Shown: positions 16,696 through 26,432, numbered from the stretch's first letter. The stretch is 64,000 bases of DNA from Duganella callida (GCF_004614165.1 NZ_SPVG01000180.1:1-64000); one strand, 5' to 3'. Program-made: numbers and translations. Notes: generated by a model from the letters alone, not told the origin.

Positions 16696-18444
16696 TTAAA
16701 GGTCGAGCTCAACATTACCACTTGGCTTCGCGCAGCAGATTAGTGCGGTCCCCATAGCAGGAGGCGAAAGTGGTTCAGGTCCATATGTGAACTGCCCCTC
16801 CAAAACATTGGTTTGGCAGCTGTGGCAGACTCCAGATCTACAAGACCATTGAGTTGGAACATTACAAGCTTCAGCTAAATCAAGAAGACTTGCGAAGCGC
16901 TCGCTCCAGCTAACGACAAGTCCGCTGCGAGCGAAAGTAACAAGCGCCCCCTCTGCTACAGCGTCGGCTGATGCATCTATTGCTTCCAAAGTAGATTTGG
17001 TGCCGGCTATTACGCTCGCGCGGGAACCGAAGGATTCGGTATGTATGCGGGAGGCGATAATACCGAGTTGACCGAGCAAGTGCTGCATTGCTGAGAGAAA
17101 GCCCGCAGGTCCGCACACGTAGAAATCTGCGTCAACGGGCAAGGCTAAAGTCCGCAACAATCTGGAATCGAACCTGCCTACAGACTGTGAGAAAGTCGGT
17201 AACCGATCAGCGTCGAGAGGTCGGGTATAAACAATGTGTGATTTTCCGCCAGGTATGCTCTTGAGAAGATCCTGTACCTCGGACTGGAATGGATGATGCT
17301 TCCCATCCCGCGCACTATGAAGCCACCAAACTTCACGCGGCTTGCCGTCGACGAGCGAATGCAACATTGAGACCATCGGCGTCACTCCAATACCCCCACT
17401 GAGCAAAACAATAGGCCGCTGACCATCCTCAAGCGTGAACTGCCCTTGGGGCGCAGACACCTCTAAAACTGCTCCAATCGTTGCCCAATGATGCAGGTAC
17501 GCGCTCGCAGAGCCGTCATGCTCGCGCTTTATGCTAATCCGATATCTTCCGCTCTTCAATCCTCCTGAGATTGAATAAAACCTCGTCGCATACCTTTTCC
17601 CCGGCCCTATGAACTTTATAGCAATGTGCTGCCCAGGTTTTGGACTCGGCAATAGTGAATCGTCCAACGTTCCCAATTCGAACGATTTAACGTCGTCACT
17701 TTCCTGGTGTATCGCGATAATACGGAGCGGCCTGAAACCAACCCATTCTTTCGAATCCCTCGACTGTCTGAGCCCTGCATTGCCAGTCGTCACGCCATCA
17801 CGCTGAGCATTAAGCAGCTCCCGGAACGATCCCTTCCACCCGGGACTGAGCGCAGAGATCTTCAACGCTCTCGTTAGCTTATCGATCGGACGATCATTTT
17901 TATACAGCAACCCATCAATTTCGGTCACGGTCATTTGTTCATTTCCAGACGCAATTTTCACGATCGCATCCCCTTCACCTATCTCTCCTTCATGCACCAC
18001 ACGCATGTAAAAGCCGGGTTTGCCGTGCGCGACCAATAGACCTGCCAGCCCAGGGCTATTCAGGCGCATCCCGAGTTTGAAGCAGGTAACGCGCGGCTGA
18101 GAAACCTCGAAGACGGCGGTGCCAATCTGGTACCGATCACCTATGCACACTTCATCGTCCGCCAAACCCTCGACCGTCAAATTTTCGCCAAATTGGCCAT
18201 ACTCAAATCCGTCTCGTTTAAGGATCCGGTTCCAATACTCGTATGAAGCCATCTGGTAGACCAAGACTGCTCGAACTTCTCCACCATGGCCTACAAAGTC
18301 CGCCACTCCATCCCCTTCTAAGCCGAGCCGAGACGCCCATACTCGTCCTTTTCTAGATGTCTTCCAGATAGCAGAAAGGATGGCTCTGCCGTTCCGTTTG
18401 ATCATTCGAGGGAGACCGACATTAACTGACAACAGCGTTGGCAT
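16696..18444 (-). CDS. MOSC domain - ferredoxin reductase - 2Fe-2S fusion protein
   Basis: The 582-residue protein has three parts. Residues about 1-220 are a MOSC domain with its extension (YiiM type), with VTCFKLGMR carrying the key Cys. Residues about 245-470 are a ferredoxin-NADP reductase unit (RFYSISGG for FAD, VLLSGGIGVTPM for NAD(P)). Residues about 490-582 are a plant-type 2Fe-2S ferredoxin with CRSGVCHSCQ and a late Cys. MOSC proteins handle molybdenum cofactor sulfur or reduce N-hydroxylated compounds, and YiiM acts on 6-hydroxylaminopurine. The fusion could supply its own electrons from NAD(P)H. The ATG at 18444 follows AAGGAA. Confidence 0.9.
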   Translation of the reverse strand: MPTLLSVNVGLPRMIKRNGRAILSAIWKTSRKGRVWASRLGLEGDGVADFVGHGGEVRAVLVYQMASYEYWNRILKRDGFEYGQFGENLTVEGLADDEVCIGDRYQIGTAVFEVSQPRVTCFKLGMRLNSPGLAGLLVAHGKPGFYMRVVHEGEIGEGDAIVKIASGNEQMTVTEIDGLLYKNDRPIDKLTRALKISALSPGWKGSFRELLNAQRDGVTTGNAGLRQSRDSKEWVGFRPLRIIAIHQESDDVKSFELGTLDDSLLPSPKPGQHIAIKFIGPGKRYATRFYSISGGLKSGRYRISIKREHDGSASAYLHHWATIGAVLEVSAPQGQFTLEDGQRPIVLLSGGIGVTPMVSMLHSLVDGKPREVWWLHSARDGKHHPFQSEVQDLLKSIPGGKSHIVYTRPLDADRLPTFSQSVGRFDSRLLRTLALPVDADFYVCGPAGFLSAMQHLLGQLGIIASRIHTESFGSRASVIAGTKSTLEAIDASADAVAEGALVTFARSGLVVSWSERFASLLDLAEACNVPTQWSCRSGVCHSCQTNVLEGQFTYGPEPLSPPAMGTALICCAKPSGNVELDL

Positions 18445-18610
18445 GGGACATTCCTTTCTGGCTAAAAAGCCATAACGTAGCGACAACTGATAGGTTGGCG
18501 ATCACTAACAGGCTTTGCGATTGATCCGGTTTGGGAATCGAGGTGAAGCCTACGCCTATGTACTCAGAGACATACTCTCACTAATTGCTTGACGTCAAAG
18601 CCCTCATTAT

Positions 18611-18641
18611 ATAACCTATGTATTACCATCACACAGGTTAC
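18611..18641. promoter_or_regulatory. Island operator site b (ATAACCT-N17-AGGTTAC-like)
   Basis: This 31-bp inverted repeat lies 54-84 bases before the VOC gene and overlaps the likely promoter (TTGACG at about 18589 upstream). It sits in the divergent region with the MOSC gene and may control both directions. Confidence 0.7.
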
Positions 18642-18694
18642 TTAGTGTAAATTCCTCGTGTGACTCAACGGCATCAATTCTTGGGAGATCACGA

Positions 18695-19117
18695 ATGCTG
18701 GCACTTGAAGTCATCTCAGTAGCAGTTAGCGACATTGACCGTTCTCTGGAGTTCTACACCAAGAACGTTGGGTTTGGATTGGATGTTGACTATCGCCCAA
18801 CACCAAGTTTTCGCGTCGTTCAACTCACGCCTCCCGGCTCTGCCTGTTCGATTCACCTTATAAAGTCTGGCGACGCAGGACGGATTAGAAACCTGACGTT
18901 AGTCACGACGGACTTAGTAACGGAACGAGACAGGTTGTTGAAGTCCGGAGTCAATGTAGAAAAAATTCGTCATAAAACTCCGTTGGCAACATGGGCTGGT
19001 GAATGGGCTGATGGTGTGGATCCGGAGAGGCATGACTATGCGAGCTTTGCGAATTTCCTGGACCCGGACGGCAATGAGTGGACACTGCAAGAGCGCGGAT
19101 TTCAGTCGATTTACTAA
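18695..19117 (+). CDS. VOC/glyoxalase-like protein
   Basis: The 140-residue protein has the vicinal-oxygen-chelate fold: an opening strand with VAVSDIDRSLEFY, a middle segment ATWAGEWADGV and the ending FLDPDGNEWTLQE with the metal-ligand Glu. VOC proteins include glyoxalases, dioxygenases and resistance proteins; the substrate is unknown. GGGAG lies 8-10 bases before the ATG. It starts an operon with the DUF427 gene 17 bases downstream. Confidence 0.87.
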   Translation: MLALEVISVAVSDIDRSLEFYTKNVGFGLDVDYRPTPSFRVVQLTPPGSACSIHLIKSGDAGRIRNLTLVTTDLVTERDRLLKSGVNVEKIRHKTPLATWAGEWADGVDPERHDYASFANFLDPDGNEWTLQERGFQSIY

Positions 19118-19134
19118 ATAAATTGGAGGATGAA

Positions 19135-20007
19135 ATGGGACTTTCGTGGCAACAAGGCCCACTGGGTGCAACAGTGGGACGATTCTTAATCCCTGATTGG
19201 CAGCCTCAGCGATTATTGTTCGCAGAGCCGGCGAGACGCCGCATGCGGGTAGAGTTAGCTGGTGAATGGATCGCCGATAGTGAAGAAGTGATTCTGCTCC
19301 ATGAACCGGGACGTTACCCGGTGGCCTACTTTCCGATTTCAAGCATAAGTTCGACGGCTCTGATCCCCGAAGAGCGCAAGACACAACATAAGGATCTCGG
19401 GGAGACTTCTTGGTTCACTGTAAGTGTGGGCGGGAAAGAGAGCCGACACGCGGCCTGGCAACATACTGGGCTTCCAGAACATGCGTCAATCCTGGACGGA
19501 TTTGTAGCCTTTGCATGGCGTGCTATGGATGGGTTTTACGAAGAGGATGAAAGAATCTTTGGACACGCGGCAGATCCATATCACCGTATCGATATTCGGC
19601 AGACCTCTCGCCACTTGGTTGTCCAAGATAGCGGCCAGACTATTGCGGAAACCAGACGCCCTCTAGTGCTATATGAGTCTGGATTTGCACCACGTTGGTA
19701 TGTACCTCGTGCAGATGTCGATGAATCTTTTCTGCGCATGGTCGAAGGACAGACATTCTGTCCTTACAAGGGCTTGGCGAGCTACTACGATATTGGCGAA
19801 CGTCACAAAGCCGCATGGTCATACCAAGAAGCATGGCCTGAGGCGGCAAGAATTTCTGACTACATTTCATTCGAGGCCGACAAAATTGATGTCTTCATTG
19901 ATGAGAAAAAATTGGATTTGGAACCTGGTCAGAAAGTGACCCCGCACGGTATTGACCGGGGACTCGATCCTGCTGAGTTGATGGAGCGGGCGAAGGATCG
20001 ACAGTGA
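19135..20007 (+). CDS. DUF427 protein with two repeats
   Basis: The 290-residue protein carries two copies of the DUF427 beta-rich domain. The first has VELAGEWIADSEEVILLHE and RYPVAYFP. The second has RHLVVQDSGQTIAETRRPLVLYESG and PRWYVPRADV, followed by YKGLASYYDI. The function of DUF427 is unknown. The ATG at 19135 follows GGAGG; the frame open from 19078 overlaps the VOC gene and is not used. It probably shares the VOC mRNA. Confidence 0.88.
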   Translation: MGLSWQQGPLGATVGRFLIPDWQPQRLLFAEPARRRMRVELAGEWIADSEEVILLHEPGRYPVAYFPISSISSTALIPEERKTQHKDLGETSWFTVSVGGKESRHAAWQHTGLPEHASILDGFVAFAWRAMDGFYEEDERIFGHAADPYHRIDIRQTSRHLVVQDSGQTIAETRRPLVLYESGFAPRWYVPRADVDESFLRMVEGQTFCPYKGLASYYDIGERHKAAWSYQEAWPEAARISDYISFEADKIDVFIDEKKLDLEPGQKVTPHGIDRGLDPAELMERAKDRQ

Positions 20008-20181
20008 GGCACCGCCGACGCAGAGTACGTGGTTCGAACGGCCGAGCCATAGAGACATCAGGCTAGCCGATAAAACAATTGGCAGGTGGGCGAACTTAAC
20101 AGCCGGCGGAGAGGTGTTTTGGGGGTTCACCTGTCCCGCCTCTTCCCAAGTAAGGCAAGTAATAATTTCTTGGAACAGAAT

Positions 20182-21180
20182 GTGCCAACTTCCAGAAAAA
20201 CAACAAGAAAATTACGCGAAGCGATAGTCACTTTACGTTACCTACCGGTTGGGCTATTTGGAGGCGTAATGGGATTGGTCGCTTTATCCACAGCGTGGAA
20301 ATTGGCTAACCAGAATTTCGGTTTGCCACTTGTCGTTAGTGAGACGATAGGTGGTGCTGCAATTCTGCTATTTTTCGCACTGCTTATTTCTTATTGCATA
20401 AAAATAAAATTTAATATAATTTCGGTGCGCGCAGAACTCAATCATTCTGTATCCAGAAACTTGTTCGCTACGCCATCGATCTGCTTTTTATTGATTCCAA
20501 CCTTGACCGCACACTATAGCTTGCACATCTCCAGAATATTGTGGGCATTTGGTGCAGTCTCTACAACGATATTTACGCTAGTCACTATTAAGCGATGGTT
20601 AAGCGTACGACAAAAATTAGCGTGCATAACCCCAGCTTTGATGATACCGGCAGTTGGAATGTTGGATATACCGTTAGCGGTCCCGCAACTTCAATGGAAC
20701 GTAGCAAACGAATTAATGGCATTCGGTTTATCTATTGGTTTATTTTTTTCGATCCCTTTATTTAGTTTGATATTTGAAAGAATACTTTTAGAAGAGCCAT
20801 TACCACCCTCGCTACAGCCAACCTTACTAATATTACTTACCCCTTTTTCTGTTGGATTTAGCGCATACATAACCACTGTCGGAAGCATCGACTTTTTTGC
20901 CGAAATTCTTTACATGATAATGATCTTTCTCCTATGCGTCCTGTTAGGGAAACTAAGGTACTTGCCCCGATGCTCACCTTTTCACATATCGTGGTGGGCA
21001 GCGAGTCTGCCCCTAGCCTCCTCTGCGGTCGCGGCCATACGGTTCGCTGCGCACGACCACAACCCAGCAACAGATCTAATTGCCTTAACAACACTTGCAA
21101 TAGCAACTCTTTCTATTTTATTTTTACTGTTTCAAACATTACACGGAATTACAAAGGGAGAATTTAAAAACCTGACTTAA
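20182..21180 (+). CDS. SLAC1/TehA-family anion channel or dicarboxylate transporter
   Basis: This integral membrane protein has ten predicted helices and opens with LRYLPVGLFGGVMGLVAL, the first-helix signature of the tellurite-resistance/SLAC1 (TDT) family. Members conduct anions or export weak acids. The start is uncertain: the frame is open from GTG 20086, but GTG 20182 follows GGAA and leaves the usual short N-terminus of about 20 residues before helix 1. The gene is AT-rich compared with its neighbours. It lies 174 bases after the DUF427 gene, possibly in the same unit. Confidence 0.83.
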   Translation: MPTSRKTTRKLREAIVTLRYLPVGLFGGVMGLVALSTAWKLANQNFGLPLVVSETIGGAAILLFFALLISYCIKIKFNIISVRAELNHSVSRNLFATPSICFLLIPTLTAHYSLHISRILWAFGAVSTTIFTLVTIKRWLSVRQKLACITPALMIPAVGMLDIPLAVPQLQWNVANELMAFGLSIGLFFSIPLFSLIFERILLEEPLPPSLQPTLLILLTPFSVGFSAYITTVGSIDFFAEILYMIMIFLLCVLLGKLRYLPRCSPFHISWWAASLPLASSAVAAIRFAAHDHNPATDLIALTTLAIATLSILFLLFQTLHGITKGEFKNLT

Positions 21181-21302
21181 AAACCAATCGGCAAAAACCC
21201 TACTATCTCTTCATATTTAAAAATGAGGCAGTGGAGGCAAAAGCATTTCTAATGTTATCGCATCAGTTGCGAAGCAAACATTCAGTTAATAATAGGAACC
21301 AA

Positions 21303-21788
21303 ATGAAAACAATAAAACAAAATTTTTCTGCGATGGCATTATTTGCCGCGAGCGCATTATTCATTATTGATGCGGGCGCTCAACAATCGCCTCAGATTAC
21401 ACAAGAGCGACTCAAGGAAGCGCCAATTTCACGCGGACTCGTGGTAACTCCCGTACTCAAAGCTTCAACAACAGTTTTAGGACAACCAATTGAATATACC
21501 AAGACGGATAGCCCGGAAGTCGTTTCCGTCACTCAGTCTTTCGAAAAAGGTGGTGAGACCGGCTGGCATTACCATATCCATTCGAGCCATATTTATGTAC
21601 TTGAAGGAACTTTAGAACTGGAAATGCTCGATGGCACAAAAAAGAGTTTCACAACCGGACAAGCGTACATGGAGAGCGTTAACACCTGGCATAACGGGCG
21701 AAACAAAGGCAGTGGCCCCTTGAAACTTCTTGTCGTCAGCTTTATCGAGAAGGGTAAATCAAACAACGTGTTTGGGGAAGTCAAATAG
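21303..21788 (+). CDS. Exported cupin-domain protein
   Basis: The 161-residue protein has a signal peptide (MKTIKQNFSAMALFAAS..., cleavage near AGAQQ) and one cupin domain. The two cupin motifs are visible: GWHYHIHSSHIYVLEG with three His and a Glu near residues 89-102, and NTWHNGRNKG near residue 135. The metal site is intact. The product is probably periplasmic; its enzymatic role is unknown. The ATG at 21303 has AGGA eight bases upstream. Confidence 0.87.
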   Translation: MKTIKQNFSAMALFAASALFIIDAGAQQSPQITQERLKEAPISRGLVVTPVLKASTTVLGQPIEYTKTDSPEVVSVTQSFEKGGETGWHYHIHSSHIYVLEGTLELEMLDGTKKSFTTGQAYMESVNTWHNGRNKGSGPLKLLVVSFIEKGKSNNVFGEVK

Positions 21789-22453
21789 CCTGAACCGCTT
21801 CCGAGAAAGCAAAGGAGATTTGCCCGGCGCCTTGCACTTCAGCGTACCGACCGGTGTGGACGGCGCCAGATGCTGCTTTCTGATGATGGCTCGTTGTTGG
21901 AGTTGGCAGCTCGCGGGGCGAACGACTGAGCGGCTCTTCCGTCATTCTCTGAACCAATAGCTCCGGTTTGTCTTCCAGGAACATTCGATCACGCAGGGCG
22001 GCTCCGCGACCACAGTGCATTTGACTGAGTTCCGGAGCTCATCGCGAGACCAATGCCGGGGGACTGCCGCCGCCACGGGTGCGTTGATGGAAACGTACCA
22101 GCGGTTCGGGTCACAGCGCTGCTGGAGCCATTGCGCGTTTACGCCACCAGTATCAACTTATCAAATGGCCGTCAATCTCGGCTTGATGACAACGTGAACA
22201 ACCCTCGAGCATAGCGGACTATGTGCCTAGCTAAGTCAGGTATATCAAGGCGAACGAAAAACAAGCTCTTTCAATGAGACCTTCGAGCACGAAGTTGAGG
22301 ATATTCGAACTGAGCAACATGCTCGGGTTGCTTTAAAGTGGAACGCTGATCCCCAGTAAGGCGCTAAATCATGAGTCATTTCATCGTTGCCGTTGTGTCG
22401 CTACAAGAGCTAGCGTGAAGTAGTAGCGGGACTCAGACGAACCAACAATCACT
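21789..22453. other. 665-base gap, apparently decayed DNA
   Basis: There is no frame here with convincing family similarity. Short frames on both strands look like remnants interrupted by stops. The sequence from 21790 to 22200 is more GC-rich than its flanks, so it may be a foreign or decayed gene. The last 100 bases lead into the promoter of the next regulator. Confidence 0.4.
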
Positions 22454-22484
22454 GTAACCTCAAAATTACAAACATGACGGTTAC
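22454..22484. promoter_or_regulatory. Island operator site d (perfect GTAACC-N19-GGTTAC)
   Basis: Both 6-bp arms are perfect and the total length is 31 bp. TATAAA follows directly at 22485, so the site sits at the -10 region of the promoter for the ABATE/CGNR regulator that starts at 22516. This suggests that the regulator or a paralogue represses it. Confidence 0.75.
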
Positions 22485-22515
22485 TATAAATGTATATTTG
22501 ACCTTGAAATTTATT

Positions 22516-23031
22516 ATGTTGCCTCCGGATATTGCAGGCCATCCTGCGCTAGATTTGTTGAACACGTATGACACGACAAACGATTTCCTAAGAACAGATG
22601 AGGACGTGATAGCGTGGCTGCGGCGAAAGAAGTTTTTGGGTGACGCCCCTGTCCCGGACTATGCCGAAGGTACATTGGTTAATGCTGCAATTCAATTACG
22701 GGAAATCACGCAAGCTGTCGTACGCTCATTGTTGGAGCGATCGGTACCCGACGTGCTGGCTTTAAACAGGTTTCTAGCGTGCGGTACACGGCATCTGCAG
22801 ATTATTTGCGACCACAGTGGACTACGTGCAGAGGACTGTTATGACGCGAAAACACCAGAACAATTGTTGGCACGCGTCGGTCAAACTGTGGCGGACCTGG
22901 TGATTCATTGCGAGCCATCGGCAATACTGCAGTGCGCAAATGAGGGATGTCGGCTATTTTTCTATAACTGGAGCGACAGCGGAAGAGACCGATGTGGGTG
23001 GAGTGGTTGTAACAGCCGGGGAACCGTGTAG
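22516..23031 (+). CDS. ABATE-domain regulator with degenerate CGNR zinc finger
   Basis: The 171-residue protein opens with DIAGHPALDLLNTY, the start of the ABATE (stress-response) domain. It ends with a shortened zinc finger: CANEGCRLFFYN, then RCGWSGCNSR. Other members read CGNR followed by about 15 basic residues that contact DNA; here the motif is CNSR and the protein stops three residues later. The four Cys remain. DNA binding may be altered. ATG 22474 lies inside the operator, so the ATG at 22516 is the better start. Its closest neighbour is a convergent flavoprotein gene. Confidence 0.83.
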   Translation: MLPPDIAGHPALDLLNTYDTTNDFLRTDEDVIAWLRRKKFLGDAPVPDYAEGTLVNAAIQLREITQAVVRSLLERSVPDVLALNRFLACGTRHLQIICDHSGLRAEDCYDAKTPEQLLARVGQTVADLVIHCEPSAILQCANEGCRLFFYNWSDSGRDRCGWSGCNSRGTV

Positions 23032-23074
23032 CACCCGGCCGTGAAAACCCATTAATACATATTACTGCGAACAG

Positions 23075-24472
23075 TTAGACGGCTATAGGGGCGACGTTAC
23101 CGAAGAGTGGCCCAAGTCCTTCTGCCACCGTCAAGTGTGCGAAAACAGCGTCGCGTAGTTTGGTGTACGGGAGCCCCGCCAACATCGCGGTTTGGATGAC
23201 GGCCATAACTTCGCCTGCTTCCGACCCAATCATCGTAAAGCCGAGAATGCTGTCGTCATGTGCGCTGACCAGCACTTTCATAAAGCCCAGAGTTTCGTCC
23301 GTCGCTGCAGTACGCAAAACATTCCCCATAGGCAGCTGAGCTACTCGAACTTCTATACTCCGTTGACGCGCTTCGGTCTCAGACAGGCCAACGCGAGCGA
23401 GCGGCGGATCCGTGAACATAACATACGGTATCAATCGCTCATCGGTACGTCGGTTTCCACCGGACATATTCTCTCTAACAATCCGGAAATCATCAACCGA
23501 CACGTGTGTGAACTGAGGGCTTCCGGCACACTCACCAATTGCCCACACACCTTCTGCTGATGTTTGCAACTTTTCGCTAACGCGAATAAACCCGCGTGCA
23601 TTGGTATCGATATTGGCTGTCTCTAAACCGATTCCAGCAGTATTGGGCACTCGACCTGCGGCGACCAGCAGATCACTGCCCTCAATTTTGCGCTCTCCGA
23701 CAGGTGTCGTCAGGACCACAACAATCTTGTCTCCCGATGTTCCTGACACGCTGCTTACCTGAGCATTCAGCAGCACCTCGATACCTTCATCTTGCAAAAC
23801 ACGTTGCATGCCGTCGGCAACATCTTGGTCTTCGCGCCCCATCAATTGGCTACCTGACTCCAGGATAGTGACTTTGCTGCCAAAGCGACGGTAGGCTTGT
23901 GCCATCTCGATCCCGACGTATCCACCTCCCAGCACCACCAAATGCTGTGGCAAGTAACTTAGCTCCAGCGCTTCGATATGCGTTAATGGCTTCGCAGCCG
24001 CTAGCCCTGGGACATCCGGTATCGCGGCTCGGCTTCCAACATTGATTACGATTTCTGCACCTTTGAGAACCCGACTACCACCGTCGTTTAGCGCAACCTC
24101 AATAGTCTTCGGCGCAATAAAACGCCCACTCCCCGAAATCAGCTCGGCTCCGCTATTTTTATAGGCGCCAACATGGAAGTCGATCTCTCGATCAATCATA
24201 CTCTGCTTGCGAGCGCGGACTCTTGCCATGTCGGTACTAACGCTACCGGTCATGGTGCCGAATTGCTCCGCATGTTGCACCAAGTGCGCCACACGTGCAC
24301 TCCAAAGCTCGTTTTTCGATGGCAGACAAGCCACAGCCGGGCATGACCCGCCAACCCATTGGCGCTCCACGACCGCTACCTTTTTGCCAGTACGGCCAAG
24401 GTGCCAGGCAAGTAATTTTCCGCCTTGACCGCTACCAAGGATCACAACATCGAAATTTTCGGTCTGAGACAT
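23075..24472 (-). CDS. Pyridine nucleotide-disulfide oxidoreductase, MerA/RclA-like
   Basis: The 465-residue flavoprotein has the FAD motif VVILGSGQGGKLLAW at residues 9-23, the redox pair in GGSCPAVACLPSK (C-x4-C near residue 44-49), the NAD motif VVLGGGYVGIEMA near residue 185 and FAD motif VWAIGEC near residue 310. The C-terminal dimer domain ends with AHLTVAEGL, where many members have HPT. Relatives include lipoamide dehydrogenase, mercuric reductase (here without an extra metal-binding Cys pair at the C-terminus) and RclA, which protects against reactive chlorine. The context favours an oxidant-defence role. A GTAACC site lies 76-106 bases upstream. Confidence 0.88.
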   Translation of the reverse strand: MSQTENFDVVILGSGQGGKLLAWHLGRTGKKVAVVERQWVGGSCPAVACLPSKNELWSARVAHLVQHAEQFGTMTGSVSTDMARVRARKQSMIDREIDFHVGAYKNSGAELISGSGRFIAPKTIEVALNDGGSRVLKGAEIVINVGSRAAIPDVPGLAAAKPLTHIEALELSYLPQHLVVLGGGYVGIEMAQAYRRFGSKVTILESGSQLMGREDQDVADGMQRVLQDEGIEVLLNAQVSSVSGTSGDKIVVVLTTPVGERKIEGSDLLVAAGRVPNTAGIGLETANIDTNARGFIRVSEKLQTSAEGVWAIGECAGSPQFTHVSVDDFRIVRENMSGGNRRTDERLIPYVMFTDPPLARVGLSETEARQRSIEVRVAQLPMGNVLRTAATDETLGFMKVLVSAHDDSILGFTMIGSEAGEVMAVIQTAMLAGLPYTKLRDAVFAHLTVAEGLGPLFGNVAPIAV

Positions 24473-24547
24473 GATGTTCCTTTGCTTTCAGAAATGTTTT
24501 TATAAAGACAACCTACTCGGTATGCCATCAAATACACCATCCATTTA

Positions 24548-24578
24548 GTAACCTACCGAAATAAGTTTTATAGGTTAT
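24548..24578. promoter_or_regulatory. Island operator site e (GTAACCTA...TAGGTTAT)
   Basis: The inverted repeat TAACCTA / TAGGTTA extends to 7 bp per arm with the standard 31-bp overall span. It lies 76-106 bases before the flavoprotein gene on the minus strand. Confidence 0.75.
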
Positions 24579-24668
24579 CTCATAGGTATCGAAAACATGT
24601 CAATACGTTTTTACCAACACCCCTCAAGGGCATCAGAAAAAGTCGAAAAGCGCGGCATGACGAACGGT

Positions 24669-25289
24669 CTAAGATCCGTCAATTGGCGAAGCCACGTTCT
24701 TCCTCAACCGAAAAGCCGCGACCTTGGCACGATTACCACAGGCACGTGAACTGCAATACTGGCGACGATGTGCTCTGGTTTTATCTTCGAACCAGAGGAC
24801 ACATGAGGGGTTCGCGCATTTTTTTATGAGTCCGAGATCGTTGCGGTTAAATAGGAGAGCAATGTTTTCTGCCAATACGGACAACACCTGCTCGGCGTTT
24901 TCCCAAACTCTACGCGAGCACACATGCGTCGTGCCGTTAAACAGCTCTACCGCCAAGTAACGCGCATCTTTTGACAGGATCAGGTTCAATTGCTGGACAA
25001 GGGAGTCTAGTACGAGATCTCCATCGCCAACCTTGCGCTGCTCCAATGCGACCCGGAAAGACTCACGCAATCTTCGAGTATGGCTGGCTAGGAGGTCTAT
25101 TTCTGCGATACCAAAGCGCCGCTTCAGAGCATCAGATTCGACTTGCGTGAGCACACCTCCAGCGACAAGCCAGTGGAGCAAGGATTCGCCATCGGGAATG
25201 CATTCAACGGTTTGGCCGCGTGACGCAACAATCGTGTTTAGCAAGTTAAGACTGACGTTGTCAGCCAGGAAGGGAGCTTTGGAAGTCAC
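24669..25289 (-). CDS. ABATE/CGNR zinc-finger transcriptional regulator
   Basis: The 206-residue protein has an N-terminal ABATE domain (LNLLNTIVASRG, residues 14-25). Its C-terminal CGNR zinc finger reads KCANPSCVLWFEDKT, RRQYCSSRACGNRAKVAAFRLR with all four Cys and the basic helix intact. CGNR proteins are bacterial DNA-binding regulators with poorly known signals. It is divergent from the alpha/beta hydrolase at 25499, and each promoter has its own GTAACC-type inverted repeat, which fits autoregulation plus control of the neighbour. Confidence 0.9.
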   Translation of the reverse strand: MTSKAPFLADNVSLNLLNTIVASRGQTVECIPDGESLLHWLVAGGVLTQVESDALKRRFGIAEIDLLASHTRRLRESFRVALEQRKVGDGDLVLDSLVQQLNLILSKDARYLAVELFNGTTHVCSRRVWENAEQVLSVLAENIALLFNRNDLGLIKKCANPSCVLWFEDKTRAHRRQYCSSRACGNRAKVAAFRLRKNVASPIDGS

Positions 25290-25341
25290 GGGCGCACCTG
25301 ATCAAGAAGAAGTGCGAGCACTTTAGCACGATTCCGATTTT

Positions 25342-25372
25342 GAAACCTATAAAAAACGCTTTAACTGGTTAC
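25342..25372. promoter_or_regulatory. Island operator site f2 (GAAACC-N19-GGTTAC)
   Basis: This 31-bp inverted repeat has one mismatch in the left arm and lies 53-83 bases before the ABATE/CGNR regulator on the minus strand. It is the partner of site f1 in the same divergent region. Confidence 0.68.
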
Positions 25373-25444
25373 TCATACAACATCGATCCGCCTCCTTTTT
25401 GGACAGAAATGACAAAAAGAGCTTTACACCTGCAATAACTTTGA

Positions 25445-25475
25445 GTAACCTGTTATTTGCTTTTTGATAGGTTAC
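25445..25475. promoter_or_regulatory. Island operator site f1 (GTAACCT-N17-AGGTTAC, perfect)
   Basis: The arms are perfect over 7 bp (GTAACCT and AGGTTAC) with the 31-bp span. The site lies 24-54 bases before the alpha/beta hydrolase start at 25499 and overlaps the expected core promoter, a position that suits repression. Confidence 0.78.
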
Positions 25476-25498
25476 CAACTTAACTGAACGGAGTTCTT

Positions 25499-26359
25499 AT
25501 GAAGATCGATATGCGCACCGCATCGTTTGATGGACATGACATTTTTTATCGCCAAGCTGGCGATGTCAAAGCACCAACCGTCCTGCTCTTGCACGGATTC
25601 CCGACATCTAGCCATATGTTTAGAAATCTCATTCCCGAACTTGCCGGTAGATTCAACGTTATCGCGCCAGATCTACCAGGCTTCGGATTTACGAAATCGC
25701 CAGCTGGTTTTGTACATACTTTCGATAACCTTGCTACAGTGATAGGGAAGTTCACAGAGGTCTTGGGACTTGATGCTTATGCTGTGTACTTCTTTGATTA
25801 CGGCGCCCCAGTTGGACTACGCCTTGCCGTTAATCACCCTGAGCGCATCACTGCCCTCATCAGTCAGAATGGGAATGCATATGTTGCGGGTCTGAGCGAG
25901 GGCTGGAACCCAATTCAGAAGTATTGGGAAGAACCGAGCGCAGCGAATCGCGAAGCGTTGCGTGGCTTTTTGACGCCTGAAACGACGCAATGGCAATATA
26001 CTCATGGCGTGACGGACCCAAGCATGGTGGCTCCAGAGAGCTACACGCTGGATAGCGCGCTCATGGCTCGTCCAGGCAACGATGAGATACAGCTCGACTT
26101 ATTTGGCGACTATAAATCGAATGTCGCGCTGTATCCAACATTCCAGAAGTATTTCCGGGACCATCAGCCGCCGCTGTTGGCCGTGTGGGGTAAGAATGAT
26201 CCGTTCTTCTTGCCAGCTGGAGCTGAGGCGTTCCAGCGAGATCTACCTAAAGCGAAAGTGCGTTTTTATGAAACAGGACACTTTGCACTTGAGACGCACC
26301 TCGCCGAGATAGGAAAAGAGATCAACGAATTTTTGGTCGCCAATCTCGCAGAATCCTAA
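25499..26359 (+). CDS. Alpha/beta hydrolase, epoxide hydrolase/haloalkane dehalogenase-like
   Basis: The 286-residue protein has LLLHGFPTSSHMFR near residue 30 (HGFP oxyanion motif), DLPGFGFT, and a nucleophile elbow VYFFDYGAPVG near residue 105 with Asp in place of Ser. The Asp nucleophile is the mark of epoxide hydrolases and haloalkane dehalogenases. The acid (WGKNDPFF) and His (ETGHFALETH) are present. It may open epoxides or remove halogens from electrophiles. GGAG lies six bases before the ATG. Confidence 0.88.
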   Translation: MKIDMRTASFDGHDIFYRQAGDVKAPTVLLLHGFPTSSHMFRNLIPELAGRFNVIAPDLPGFGFTKSPAGFVHTFDNLATVIGKFTEVLGLDAYAVYFFDYGAPVGLRLAVNHPERITALISQNGNAYVAGLSEGWNPIQKYWEEPSAANREALRGFLTPETTQWQYTHGVTDPSMVAPESYTLDSALMARPGNDEIQLDLFGDYKSNVALYPTFQKYFRDHQPPLLAVWGKNDPFFLPAGAEAFQRDLPKAKVRFYETGHFALETHLAEIGKEINEFLVANLAES

Positions 26360-26432
26360 TATGTTCCATTCGTAGGACGAGTGATAGCGACTAAGGTGTT
26401 GGGGCGTCACGCTAATGCGTGGCGTCGCCATT